NCBI GenBank assembly: GCA_020650975.1
Contig: JAIPMN010007858.1
Coordinates: 1-25,331 of the forward strand
DNA from: Apostichopus californicus
Taxonomy: Eukaryota; Echinodermata; Holothuroidea; Aspidochirotida; Stichopodidae
Direction of reading: 5' to 3'
Length of the DNA: 25,331 bases
The notes under the pieces were generated by a model. The model was not told the origin of the DNA. It was given only the letters and a program-made list of their open reading frames with translations, and made no database searches. The translations under genes were made by a program, and so were the position numbers. The first letter of the stretch is position 1; each line of letters begins with the position of its first letter. Shown in pieces: positions 1-9,179 of the stretch.

Positions 1-571
1 ACAGGTGTACAATATGCAGATGATAAGACCAACTTTTTTTTCTCATTTCAAATTTTTTTTTTTCTCTTTCTTGCATCTGCGGACCTCAAACTAGCATGTC
101 ACAGCTGGTTGTAAACAGACAAACTCTTAATTATTAAGTTAGAAATTTATTAAATTTCTAGCTTTCTAGAGCTGTGAAGGAAGGGAGAGGGATAGGGGAT
201 GACATTGGAAGAGGTATATTGGGGTGGGGGAGGGGGGATAGGGGAAGGACATGGGGGACCTCCTGAAAAGTTTCTTGCCCCATTCAAATTTTTTCAGGTA
301 TCATGCAAGAAAGAGTGGAAGCCAAAATAACTGCATCATGATGATGATTAATGTAAAGTTGCATAGTTTATGTATATTGCACCATGATCTCCTTCCCCAT
401 CCCCGAAACCTCAAATTTCATACTTTCCCAGATCAAGCCTAATTACCATCTACTATTGAAAAATCACCTACTGTTAACGATGCTAACACCGATATAAATC
501 AGTCCTAAACTTTTGAAACTGACAGGATAGACCTTCTGGTCACAAATTAAGACGGCTTATATGTTTCCTAC
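1..571. other. Non-coding DNA downstream of the acidic exon
   Basis: This is AT-rich intron or intergenic DNA with poly-T runs near the start and a G-rich block at 181-256. No exon, and no C2-domain coding segment, was recognised on either strand. Confidence 0.5.
221..244 (+). other. Predicted G-quadruplex motif
   Basis: Four G runs of 4, 5, 6 and 4 bases are separated by loops of one, one and three bases (T, A, ATA). This fits the canonical G4 pattern with very short loops. The G-rich strand is the template strand for the minus-strand exons. Confidence 0.6.
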
Positions 572-1463
572 CATCATCGGAGAATGCGCCTCCGTCAACA
601 TCATCTTCCTCTTCATAGTCTTCGCCCTCGTCCTCGTAATACTCCTCGTCCTCGTAATACTCCTCATCCCCAGTGTAGACGTCGTCGTCGTAGTAATCGT
701 CTTCGTCGTAGTAATTCTCGTCGCCTTCGTGTATGGTCTCAAGGTTCGTCTCCACGGCCGATCCGTGGCTTCCGTAGCTGGCCCGCAGGTTTCTCTTGGA
801 TACTCCGCTGGGGCCGGCCTGGTCTCTCTCATCGTGGTCGTCGTCTTCGTACTCTTCGCTATCGTCAGTTTTGAAAGCACCCATGATATTCGACAGCTGT
901 CCCATGAAAAATCTGCCGGCTCCTAACGAGGACTCACCATCCTCCTCCTTATCATCGTCGCCTTTGGAAAGGAATTTCTTCTCTAAATCAATGTTTTTTA
1001 TTTTGCTTATTAAGGATAACATCCCACCTTCCTCCGAGCTGCTGCCTAGACTGTCTTCCCCGCCGTTGACGAGCTTCTCCTCCTCCTCCTGCTCCTCATC
1101 GTAAATTTCGTCTTCGTAATAGTCGTCCCTCTCGTCTTCATAATAATCATCCTCTTCGTCGTAATATTCATCGTCGTCGTAACCGTCCCCGTAATCGCTG
1201 CCCCCGTTTTGCCCCTCTAATTGTTCGGTACCTTCGTCTTTACCTTCATCGTTACCGCCACTGACCTCTTTAATTTTAGCTCTGAAGTCTGTCTCGAGAT
1301 TCCTGAATTTTTCAATCAGAGAGGAGACTTTGAATTCCTCCTCCGGTTCAACGCTGTCCTCGTCCCTCTCCTCCTCGTTTGTGACCAGCTGTTCTTTCAC
1401 GCTCTGCACCGTGTGGTCCACTTTCTGTAAAAGTTTCCCAAAGTATCCATTTGATGAATCCAT
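572..1463 (-). CDS. Highly acidic Tyr-rich coding exon with repeated amphipathic segments
   Basis: An ATG with G at -3 and +4 (MDSSNGYFGKLLQ) opens a 297-codon frame to a possible donor, GATGATG|GTAGGAAAC, phase 1. If unspliced it ends at TGA 542-540 after 307 residues. Short amphipathic segments at 7-26, 44-64, 147-167 and 185-200 alternate with Asp/Glu/Tyr tracts at about 90-130 and 246-290. Two segments look alike (SSLIEKFRNLETDF and LSLISKIKNIDLEKKF). There is no signal peptide or membrane helix, so it is probably cytosolic. A very good acceptor (TTTTTTTCCTCTCGGTTTTAG) lies at 1496, and an in-frame TAA lies between it and the ATG, so this is a start exon with spliced 5' UTR. It could be an alternative N-terminus of the synaptotagmin-like gene or an unrelated acidic protein. 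The family is not recognised. Confidence 0.7.
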
Positions 1464-1495
1464 GACGGATTATTTTTTCAAATAGTTCCAGACCT
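1464..1495 (-). other. 5' UTR part of the acidic start exon, after a strong splice acceptor
   Basis: The acceptor tract GGGTTTTTTTCCTCTCG-GTTTTAG ends at 1496. The 32 bases after it read AGGTCTGG... with TAA in frame with the downstream ATG. If an upstream phase-1 exon were spliced here, translation would stop after eight codons, so the segment is best read as untranslated leader joined to an upstream non-coding exon that I cannot place. Confidence 0.55.
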
Positions 1496-2613
1496 CTAAA
1501 ACCGAGAGGAAAAAAACCCACAAACGACGAGGTAAAGGAGTAAACTGCCTCTGATCGAAACATCCGGTTTCACTAGTATTAACCCTACCGTTAAAACTGC
1601 GTTGGCTTCGACACTCCAGACAATTCTTCCAAACTCGAATCAAATGTCCCACCTTGAAAAACTCTCATAATCTGATGTAACCATTGTCTTTAACCATGTA
1701 GCATGCAAATCTATTCCACGTTAAACAGAGCAAAGAGAAGAAAAAAAACTTTCGGAAGTTCAAAACTGTATGCACGAATGTCCAAAGGGAAAACAAGCAC
1801 CCGAGTATATGTACTGCAGATGCTTGGCAGAAAACAAAAACAGGCCTGTTGTAATATCTCAATCATTACATATCATACTGATTGGTGTTTTTCTCTGAAA
1901 AGTACGTCAAAACTAAAATATGAGCACGCGATAGCAGTCGCAACACTGTACGGATACAAGGGCATTGCGGTGGAAACAATACAGACTTGTCAACATCTAT
2001 TGTTCTCCGATGTAACGCTTGTGTTTCACGTCACGTACAACATGTGTGTACATCATACGGACACAGCAGTGACTGGAATATGAACATGTTGGGTGTTGTC
2101 TCTATAGGTCACACCTGTTGTGAATCTAATTTTTAAATGCAATGACCTTTAACATAGAGATATATGAATATTCAGATAATTTCACACTGTCCAAAAATAA
2201 AAAAAATTATAAAAAAACCAACGGCTAAATTTGCATTTCAGTCTGTGGACACAGTTCTATACATGCAATTGTTTTTTCATTTAATAGATGGAAGCTGCAC
2301 ACACTGATGCATGAGGAGACACCAGGAAAATGCAAATTCAGAACTATACTTTCTCAGATAAATTAGGAAAATAATTGTTGTGAACACCAATGAAATTCTA
2401 GTTCATAGAGCTTTGCACAATTTTAGAAGTAAATTATGTGCGACCATAGTTTCTATCAAGTTTAATTAACCTGATAAATTAGTAACATTCAATTCGCCAA
2501 GGAAATGGCAGAATGGCTCAAGTCTGAAGGCAGAATGTTAATATATTCAGGAGGTAAATAATATTTCTAAAAAATAAAGTTTCAGTTTAATGAACTATCT
2601 AATATAAACGAAC
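1496..2613. other. Non-coding stretch upstream of the acidic exon
   Basis: No exon or repeat is recognised here. The first part is near 40% GC by eye and would be the promoter-proximal side if the acidic exon has its own promoter, but no TATA box or initiator can be supported. Confidence 0.4.
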
Positions 2614-3055
2614 CATGACAGGTTAGCAATCAATCCAAACGTATCAGGTTACTAGGATAACTCAATAAGCAGATAATAATGGGTAAATAAAGCTTGTGAA
2701 GACCAGTTTGACATCACATGCCACCTGCTGTGATCTGCTGCCCGAAAAAAAGGGTTTTAGCCCGTCAAAGTAGGCTTTCTTAATAATAATTGCCTATTTA
2801 CCAGAAAAATAATATTCCTACATAATAATAATGATAAAAAAAAATCATTTTGATGAATTTTTAAATACAAAAAATTATGACAGGTTAGCAAACATTCTAA
2901 ATGTTTCCAGGTTTTCTAGGATGAATGATCGAACAAGCAGATTATAAAAGGAAATTACAGCATTTGAAGACCAATTTTGCCATTATGACATCCCAGACTA
3001 CCCACTGTGGTCCACAGCCTGGGAGAGTACAGGGTTTTAGCCAGTCAAAATAGGT
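2614..3055. repeat. Diverged direct duplication, about 263-bp period
   Basis: Two blocks (2614-2775 and 2877-3055) begin with ATGACAGGTTAGCAA and end with GGGTTTTAGCC-GTCAAA-TAGG. Between these they share CTAGGAT, AAGCAGAT-ATA and GAAGACCA in the same order. Many substitutions and indels indicate an old duplication or two copies of one unclassified repeat. Confidence 0.6.
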
Positions 3056-3103
3056 TATACATACAATCAACCATGCCTTGAGTTAGATACAAGATGTTGG
3101 CAG

Positions 3104-3483
3104 CAGTGGCGGAGCGTCCATACAGTCAGGGGGGCGGATGCCCCCCTGACGGACTCAAATGGACTGCTGGCGCCCTTTTCAGCTCTTAACCACTTTTTAC
3201 TTATTCTAGATTATTGACTTTTTTATTGTGCTCTCATCTACTTATTGACATTTGTCACATTTTGTTGGTGTAATTTGGCGATGACACCTATTTATTCTTC
3301 GTTTATCTGCAAATTAGCCAGGCCCGGAAAGGGTCATTTCTGGCGATCTAGGGAGTATCTTTACTCAAAAAATTTCTGTACGCTACGCGCCAACCAGTGG
3401 TGGCGCTCCGCTTAGATAGTGTTGAAAGCGCCCCTACAGACAATTCTCGCCCCTCCTGACCAATACCCCTAGCTCCGCCACTG
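3104..3483 (+). mobile_element. Non-autonomous hAT-type MITE, copy 1 (380 bp)
   Basis: The ends are a perfect 12-bp terminal inverted repeat, CAGTGGCGGAGC and its complement. They are flanked by GTTGGCAG (3096-3103) and ATTGGCAG (3484-3491), an 8-bp target duplication with one mismatch. Eight-base duplications and CAGTGGCG-like termini are typical of hAT elements. No transposase frame exists, so it was mobilised in trans. A subterminal palindrome, GTCAGGGGGG-CGGATG-CCCCCCTGAC, lies at about 3125-3150. A second copy in opposite orientation is at 24579-24971. Confidence 0.85.
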
Positions 3484-3491
3484 ATTGGCAG

Positions 3492-3514
3492 GGGGGCTGG
3501 TGGGGGGGGGGGTG
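3492..3514 (+). other. G-rich tract beside the MITE
   Basis: Two G runs, six and ten bases long, separated by CTGGT, follow directly after the 3' target duplication. It is low-complexity DNA with weak G-quadruplex potential. Confidence 0.4.
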
Positions 3515-4110
3515 TCACTACCAGTGTAGACTGTTGTTTTTCTTTCCCACATAAGTGTCACACATTGTCTACCACCCTAAAATTAACATTTTCAAATAAG
3601 AGGGCAGCGTTAACAGTATCGCAATAATCATTACTTGAGCTGCAGTCCTTCTCTCCAGCTCTTACCCAAAGAAGGCCAAAACACCACAAAAACATCTGTC
3701 AGTTTTAATCATTACAGATGGAATCAGACCAACTCTGATGGAGGTCCTACTACAATAGAAGGAATTTTTTTAATCAAACTTAAATGCCAAAAAGCCACCA
3801 AAAAATATATAAAAATAATATGTGTTCCACTTCAGAGAATTTCTGTTTGGTACTTTAACTGACTTTGACCTTCATTCAGGATGTGCTCCACCTTGTAGTA
3901 AACTTTAAATGGTCAGGTATAAAACAAGGGTAATGAGGAGACTGTGAATAGACACAATATCAAGAAACCATATACATATGTAAAAGTACAGTGTAGCAAA
4001 CAGTATGAAGGCAATGAAAGTTAATGCTGGAGTGCTCCACAAAAATTATACACTTATCTTTGTCAAATCAAGTCAAGGAACACACTTAGCATGCTGAATG
4101 CAGAGATCCA

Positions 4111-4471
4111 CACATGGACATAGCCAAGGGGGAGCAATGGGAGTGATCGCTCCCCCCCCCCCTTTGAGTACCCCTTATAATGAATTTTAACTTAAAGCCA
4201 AGAAATATCATTAAAGTCATCTATTCAGGTTGAAGGAAGCTAAGCCACCCTTCTCAATCTTTCCCCTGAAAGTTTGTCTGCTATGGTAGCTTAATAGGGA
4301 CATAGGAAAGAATAAGTGTCCTCAAATCTCATAATTTTGACTTTTTTTCTCAAAATTTTCTTTGTACGCCACGGCGCTCCGTTAAGTGTAATAATGCTCC
4401 CTTTGTGAGAAGTGCCGCTTTTAATATTCTGCTCCCCCCCCCCCTTTCAAATTTCTGGCTACCTCCCTGTG
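4111..4471. mobile_element. Diverged relative of the hAT-type MITE
   Basis: The ends form an imperfect inverted repeat (CACATGGACATAGCCA against CACAGGGAGGTAGCCA). C-rich runs lie inside each end, and a GGGAGTGATCGCTCCC palindrome lies near the left end. The stretch from about 4350 to 4440 (CAAAATTTTCTTTGTACGC...GGCGCTCCG) follows the same order as the MITE copy at 3104-3483. I could not find a matching 8-bp duplication, so the exact ends are uncertain. Confidence 0.5.
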
Positions 4472-4670
4472 CATGGCAAGTGGTATATGCAGGAGTTTAT
4501 TAACCAGGTGAGTGATCAGGGCTATAAGCCCCTAACAGAGAAGCACTCAGGGCAATGCTTAAAAGTGAAAGATGCTTGACTTCCATCATTAAGTACACCA
4601 TAATTAGTCAGAGGCAACGCTTTCTGGCTGTCACAAGTCTTGAGTTCAGTTGTCGTGACTCACATATATA

Positions 4671-4808
4671 GGCTGGCGAGGAGTACAGGTACAAACACCA
4701 CCTGATGGTAAATATCCAGGGCCAGGTGGACCCAACTGGGTTGACCAGCTAGCCCCTTACGAAGTCACCACTGACAACACTGAAGTTGACAGAGGACGAT
4801 ATACTTTT
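4671..4808 (+). pseudogene. Coding-like fragment of unknown origin, interrupted by a SINE candidate
   Basis: A 46-codon open stretch on the plus strand reads GWRGVQVQTPPDGKYPGPG, then GPNWVDQLAPYEVTTDN, then TEVDRGRY, then stops inside the inserted element. The Gly/Pro/Asp-rich composition looks more like protein than chance translation of this AT-rich DNA. Skipping the 12-bp duplication and insert, the frame would run about eight codons further (MQVNNLSR) before a stop. A TGA lies four codons upstream of the start, and ATATATAG there could be an acceptor. It is probably a relic of a gene or a mobile element. It matches no family I recognise. Confidence 0.3.
4792..4803. repeat. Target-site duplication, left copy
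   Basis: GAGGACGATATA is repeated exactly at 4997-5008 on the other side of the U2-headed insertion. The bases just outside the 12 differ. Confidence 0.75.
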
Positions 4809-4996
4809 TAAGAAAAGTTACCCAGGAAAGAACCTAGGCATGAAAATCAAATCAAAAAATCAAGACTGATCCGCTCTCAACCCCCGTCCCCTTGTATCAG
4901 GACTGTGACGGTGTGATCATTGTCGGGTGTGTATCACCATTCGCCTTGAAAGGGAACAGATAATACACATGATCTTAGCCAAAAGGCCGAAAGACT
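4804..4996 (-). mobile_element. SINE-like insertion with a U2 snRNA-derived head (193 bp)
   Basis: On the minus strand the insert begins AGTCTT and then TCGGCCTTTTGGCTAAGATC, which is identical to the conserved 5' part of U2 snRNA. It continues ATGTGTATTATCTGTTC, two differences from U2 (AAGTGTAGTATCTGTTC), one of them in the branch-site-pairing GTAGTA. After about 42 bases U2 similarity ends. A different ~150-bp body follows, ending CTGGGTAACTTTTCTTAAAAAG. The 12-bp GAGGACGATATA flanks it on both sides. Start at the U2 5' end, a non-U2 body and a target duplication are what a snRNA-headed SINE (the SINEU class described in crocodilians) would show. A chimeric retrotransposed U2 pseudogene is the alternative. 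It is not a functional U2 gene. Confidence 0.65.
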
Positions 4997-5008
4997 GAGG
5001 ACGATATA
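4997..5008. repeat. Target-site duplication, right copy
   Basis: This is the exact second copy of GAGGACGATATA, bordering the U2-like 5' end of the insertion. Confidence 0.75.
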
Positions 5009-5355
5009 TGCAGGTTAACAACTTAAGTCGTTAAATGTTTCTGAAATGTTTCTGAAGGGGCAAATGTTTCCGAAACTATTTTAGGAAGGTCTGCAATGAC
5101 CCGTCTGGTTATCGAGACTTACTGAGGTAATAGGCCTTTTAAGCTCTAAACAATAAATCCCCACTGTCCAAGAGTCACTTTCATAGGCTTGAGAGCACAT
5201 ATTGTTGTCATGTACTAAGCTATACTAGTAGTGTTATCTGGAGGAGGAAATGTAGTCTACCTATTGTCACCGTTGTGCATTACATTCCAGATAAATGTTA
5301 CTGAGCATAAACCACAAGACTAGAGCCTCATTTTGTGCTTTCTGAGTTCTTGTCT

Positions 5356-5612
5356 GCAATAAGTCGATCCTGCTACCGTTGGTTAAACTTCGATAACGAA
5401 ATACTTTAGCTCCTTAAGCTACTTTAGCTAGTAGAAGTACTGTTGGCTCCTTTTTCGGCAATTATGAGTTAAATCTGTCCCTGTTTAACCCCCAAGAATG
5501 TCAATGCAGTAAGTCAATCCTGCTAGCATTGGCAGACATAAGTAACAGAAATGTCACTTAAGCTCTTCTTTTGATTAAGACTTAAAATTTGTCCCTGTTT
5601 AACCCCAAGAAA
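5356..5612. repeat. Diverged local duplication
   Basis: AAGTC-ATCCTGCTA occurs at 5361 and 5511, and TGTCCCTGTTTAACCCC recurs from 5476 and 5590. The different offsets (150 and 114) show indels after duplication. The stretch 5009-5762 otherwise shows nothing coding. Confidence 0.5.
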
Positions 5613-5773
5613 TTTTGAGTATATCGCTGCACAGCCATGAATTGGACTGTTATATCAGTTCACATACTACATTTATATCAATGCCTACATATACAAGCCT
5701 TTGTTTGACTAATTTGTTTACCAATAATACACGTGTAAAAAGATACTATCCCAAAGAGCTGATTAGTACTCAC

Positions 5774-8174
5774 GAGATGAAGTGAGTTGATCTTTTCCAT
5801 CAACTAATTGGAGGTCCTGCGGACTCGGTACAACCGATGACGATTCGGTACCCTCACTTTCTGCCGGTTCCAAAAACGTGGGAAGCTCAGGACCACTCTG
5901 AAAAAACTCTGTCAACAAACTTTCGATGTTTTCCTCTGGTAACCTACGTGACAGAGTGTACAGATTCCCGTCAATGACCCTCTGAAATGTATGAAGTTTG
6001 CTCATCGGCCAGGAAGTGGGGCGATTCCTTACCTTGAGACCGATATTCACGGTCTGAGTAGATTTGCACGTCGATCTTGACTTCTCGTAATGTTTGCGAA
6101 CCTGGTGGATGTTCTCCAAGGCTATCTGAACTTGTCTGGTGGGGAGCAGGTTCGATTTCTGTGGATTACCAAGGTACTTGCCTTTATGGCTACCCCTTGA
6201 TGGAAAGTCTTTCCTAAATGTCTGAGTGGAAACGTTCCTCTGGACTCCGTCGACGATACCTAACGTATCTGTGACGACGATCCTGATGTCCATCTCACGA
6301 GGGTCGACTTCGTCTGTAGCTGAAATGTGGTTCCATCCTTTCGATTGAATTTTCTGTAACTTCGTACCAGATGTTCTGCTTGGACTTCCCCTGTGATTCC
6401 ATGTCGGTGAATATCTATACATCGACCCTCTTGTGGAGCTTGGTCCCTGTGAGTTGTCATTGTTTGGTGACCCTCCGTCCCACTGCTCTTTACTGAGTGT
6501 CTCCCCAATATGATTACCAGCAGTCTTACCTGATATCTTGTACACCTTTCCATCAAAGACCCCGACCTGATACGGTCGTCTGTTCAGCCGACCCCCATGA
6601 GCATCCTTCCTTTTCGTATTTTTCAAACTAACTCTGAAGGGGCCAAATTTTGATTTCTTTACCTTGTTATGGAGACCGATATTGAACATGAGAAGGTCTC
6701 TCCTAAGCCTCTGTCTAAGTTCTTCCATGGACAGTTCGTCATCGCCAGAAGGTGAGAAGCTACCGTTATCTTCACCAGTTTTGGCACTCCTATTAGCTTC
6801 CGTCTTTCTCAGCAGTCGAAGATAGAGGGACCTTCCTCCTCTCACACTTCCTGCAGGTTGAGACCTCCGGGGTGGCTTTGGAGGTGCCCGTTTCCCTGTA
6901 CTGCTACGTGAGTTGTAACTCTGTGCAATTGGGGAATGTCCCAACAGTTTAACATTGTCAGAGTCGTGATCAAAGTCTGATGATGAACCTTCCGATTTTG
7001 AAGGCCTAACAAAATTTGTGACCTTCTGGAGCATCTTATCATCTGCTTGGGACCTCAAGGAGCCAACTTCCTCATATGGATGATCAGGAAGGAGAAGACC
7101 ACGTGATGAAGATCTCTTTCTCCTTGCATCTGACTGTTCCTGGGATGAGTCCCCAATTGCCTCACTCTGATGATGAACAATTGCAATGGTAGTCAAAGTT
7201 GATTTTCCATGCTCGACGGCACTACCAACGTCATTCCTATCTAGAATCAAAGAACCTCCTCCTTGGTTTGTTGAAGATTGTGCATTTGTTCCACTTTCTA
7301 TTCGATTTGCATATAACTTATTAGTACTAGACTTAAACTCTGAACCTTCATTAGTATGGTGGGTCATTGTACCGGTGTTATCCTTAATACTGTTTGAGGT
7401 CATACTGCCATGAAACCGATCAGAAGATGACGGACCGGCCGTACCTAGCCCTTCATGGCGCCCATTTGTTCCCCTTTCCTTTGCCCGATGTCCTATAGTA
7501 ACCTCCCTACCTTTACCATGTCTCTTTGCATCTAAATTGCTGTCGTTTCCTAAGTGAGTCCTCTCATCTGGAAGTTTATTTCTTTTCCTGAACTCTTGCT
7601 GAATCAAAGTTTGAAATGAACCTGGCACCTGGGGTGATTCTTGTTTCTTTCTCTCCATCTCAAAAGTCGGTCTTGCTTCTATCTGTCTTTCTAACTTCAC
7701 ACTCCGCCTCGTGTCATCAAGGTCATTTTTCATATCGTTTGAGACACCAGTTCTTTTTCCCTTATCCATTCGATTCGTGTCGGAGTGATTATATTTGCTG
7801 GGTTCACCGATGCCCTTAGAAATAGCTGCAGATGCAAAATCAACTTGGTTTGTCTCTCCTTCCTCCAAAGACTTCTTCATGTTTGTTCTCTCTTCTCTCT
7901 TCCTCACCGCCGGAATGGATGTCGCCTCTTCCACACTTTGTTCTATACTAACGACTTTTGTTTGCTTATTTGACTTGCCTTCAGGTTGATGTACTGTTCC
8001 CGTACTGTCGGTGGATTGAACTATGCCCTTAGGTTTCTCCCTTTGGGAATTACTGTGCATAGTATTCTCTTCAGCGATGTGTTCTTGTGAATCTTGGCCA
8101 CCATTTTCTCGATTCACAGGGAACCTTCCGTTGAAGGTCATCTCCTCTTGGACAGGCACCACTTGATTTTCCAT
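5774..8174 (-). CDS. Large 2.4-kb coding exon: disordered linker with SH3 and TQT motifs and a repeated module
   Basis: This is a single open frame of 800 codons ending at a strong donor, C|GTGAGTAC, phase 1. If unspliced it stops three codons later. The start is the ATG at 8174 (A at -3, G at +4). The frame is open eight codons further to a TTG, and an in-frame TGA lies at 8207-8205. The first ~490 residues are polar, Ser/Lys/Glu-rich and probably disordered. KRAPPKPPRR at about 428-437 fits both classes of SH3 ligand. From ~494 the protein looks more structured: LLMFNIGL (494-501) with VFDGKVYKIS (539-548), then VNIGL (709-713) with VIDGNLYTLS (733-742). STQT occurs at 649-652 and 705-708. 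No known domain is recognised. Strand, place and phase suggest it belongs to the synaptotagmin-like locus, perhaps as an alternative first coding exon. A separate gene is the alternative. Confidence 0.75.
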
Positions 8175-8250
8175 CTTTCTCTCCCCAAATTCATTCAAAA
8201 CTCTTCACAACTGCATTTGCAACTTTTAACAACCGTCGGTTATCACCTGT
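8175..8250 (-). other. Possible spliced 5' UTR of the large exon
   Basis: Reading toward the ATG at 8174, the sequence TCTGGCTCTCACAG ends in a plausible acceptor at 8251. Downstream are an in-frame TGA (8207-8205) and then the ATG, so this stretch can only be leader. The AG at 8202-8201 would keep phase 1 with upstream exons, but it has no pyrimidine tract. Confidence 0.35.
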
Positions 8251-8855
8251 CTGTGAGAGCCAGACTTTGCCAAACATCCATCTTTCAAAGTTGAAAGACC
8301 AAAACTCATACATGTTAGAAAGATGCAGAGAAAACAACACCCCAAATATATGCTTCCCCCATTAAAAAGAGTCACATACCAAAGAAGTAAGCAGTTTACA
8401 ATGATCCCATTGCCAATATCTGATCCAATGATCCAATATCTGGTAGGGTGTAGTCCTTCAATCTTCCTCGGACTATCGATATCTATTAATCCATAATTGG
8501 ATACTTCAGCGATGATTAATACATAGTTGCCGTTAAAAATGTTCCTCGCGATAATTAAAGTACACATTATCGTATTACGTACATGGCATATGATGCATAC
8601 CATGAAAACAGACAATTATAGCCATGGAAACTTTTAATCGTTGATCATGAGAAACAATGGCCTTGGTGATTTAATTGATTTCTAAGAGCTGTCAGATTTG
8701 GCATCTCAGCAGGGACAGCTTATGTCAATGTTGATATAGTCGTCATAATAAAGGCTTCCTACGTAAAACCTGAATGGAAATCATTAAATGATAATGTGCT
8801 AACTGCACTAAATACCGACTGTTCTGGAGGGTCAAAGGATATAACAGGGGATAAT
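8251..8855. other. Non-coding stretch upstream of the large exon
   Basis: No supported exon lies here. A short local repeat of TGATCCAATATCTG-like sequence sits around 8415-8445. If the large exon has its own promoter it would lie in or upstream of this region. Confidence 0.4.
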
Positions 8856-9179
8856 GAGAAACATCAGAATTCTCAGAAAAGACAATTTTTTAATTTTTTT
8901 TCTATAATATTACAATACATCTTCTCAGAAAGAAAAGTTGTCCAGTCATATAATCATGTACCTAGATACACATTGATCATTCAGACTTTCTGGAAACTGT
9001 ATACACTAGTAACACTACTGAGTTGAGAAACATTAGAATTCTCAGAAAAGACAATTTTTTTTTTAATAATATTACAATACATCTTCTCAGAAAGAAAAGT
9101 TGTCCAGTCATATAAACATGTACCTAGAATACACATTGATCATTCAGACTTTCTGGAAACTGTACACACTACTGAGTTG
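8856..9179. repeat. Recent tandem duplication, 169-bp unit
   Basis: Units 8856-9024 and 9025-9179 both run from GAGAAACAT-AGAATTCTCAG to ACTACTGAGTTG with few substitutions and small poly-T and ACTAGTA indels. Similarity is high enough to call it a young direct duplication in an intron. Confidence 0.85.

Noticed and set aside
1703..2083. 126-codon plus-strand frame with ATG
   Set aside because: No family similarity, composition changes along its length, and no supported splice context. A frame of this size can occur by chance in 25 kb.
4950..4996. Functional U2 snRNA gene
   Set aside because: Only about the first 42 bases match. The Sm site and the 3' stem-loops are absent and the branch-site-pairing bases are changed.
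1..5762. C2-domain exons of the synaptotagmin-like gene
   Set aside because: I looked on the minus strand for donor-acceptor pairs enclosing C2-like peptides and found none. They probably lie outside the window.
5763..8198. Start of the large frame at 8198
   Set aside because: That codon is TTG. The first ATG in frame, with good context, is at 8174, and the frame is closed by TGA just upstream.
8226..8615. 129-codon minus-strand frame upstream of the large exon
   Set aside because: Its first codon is TTG, the peptide is not recognisable, and it lies in low-complexity intron-like DNA.
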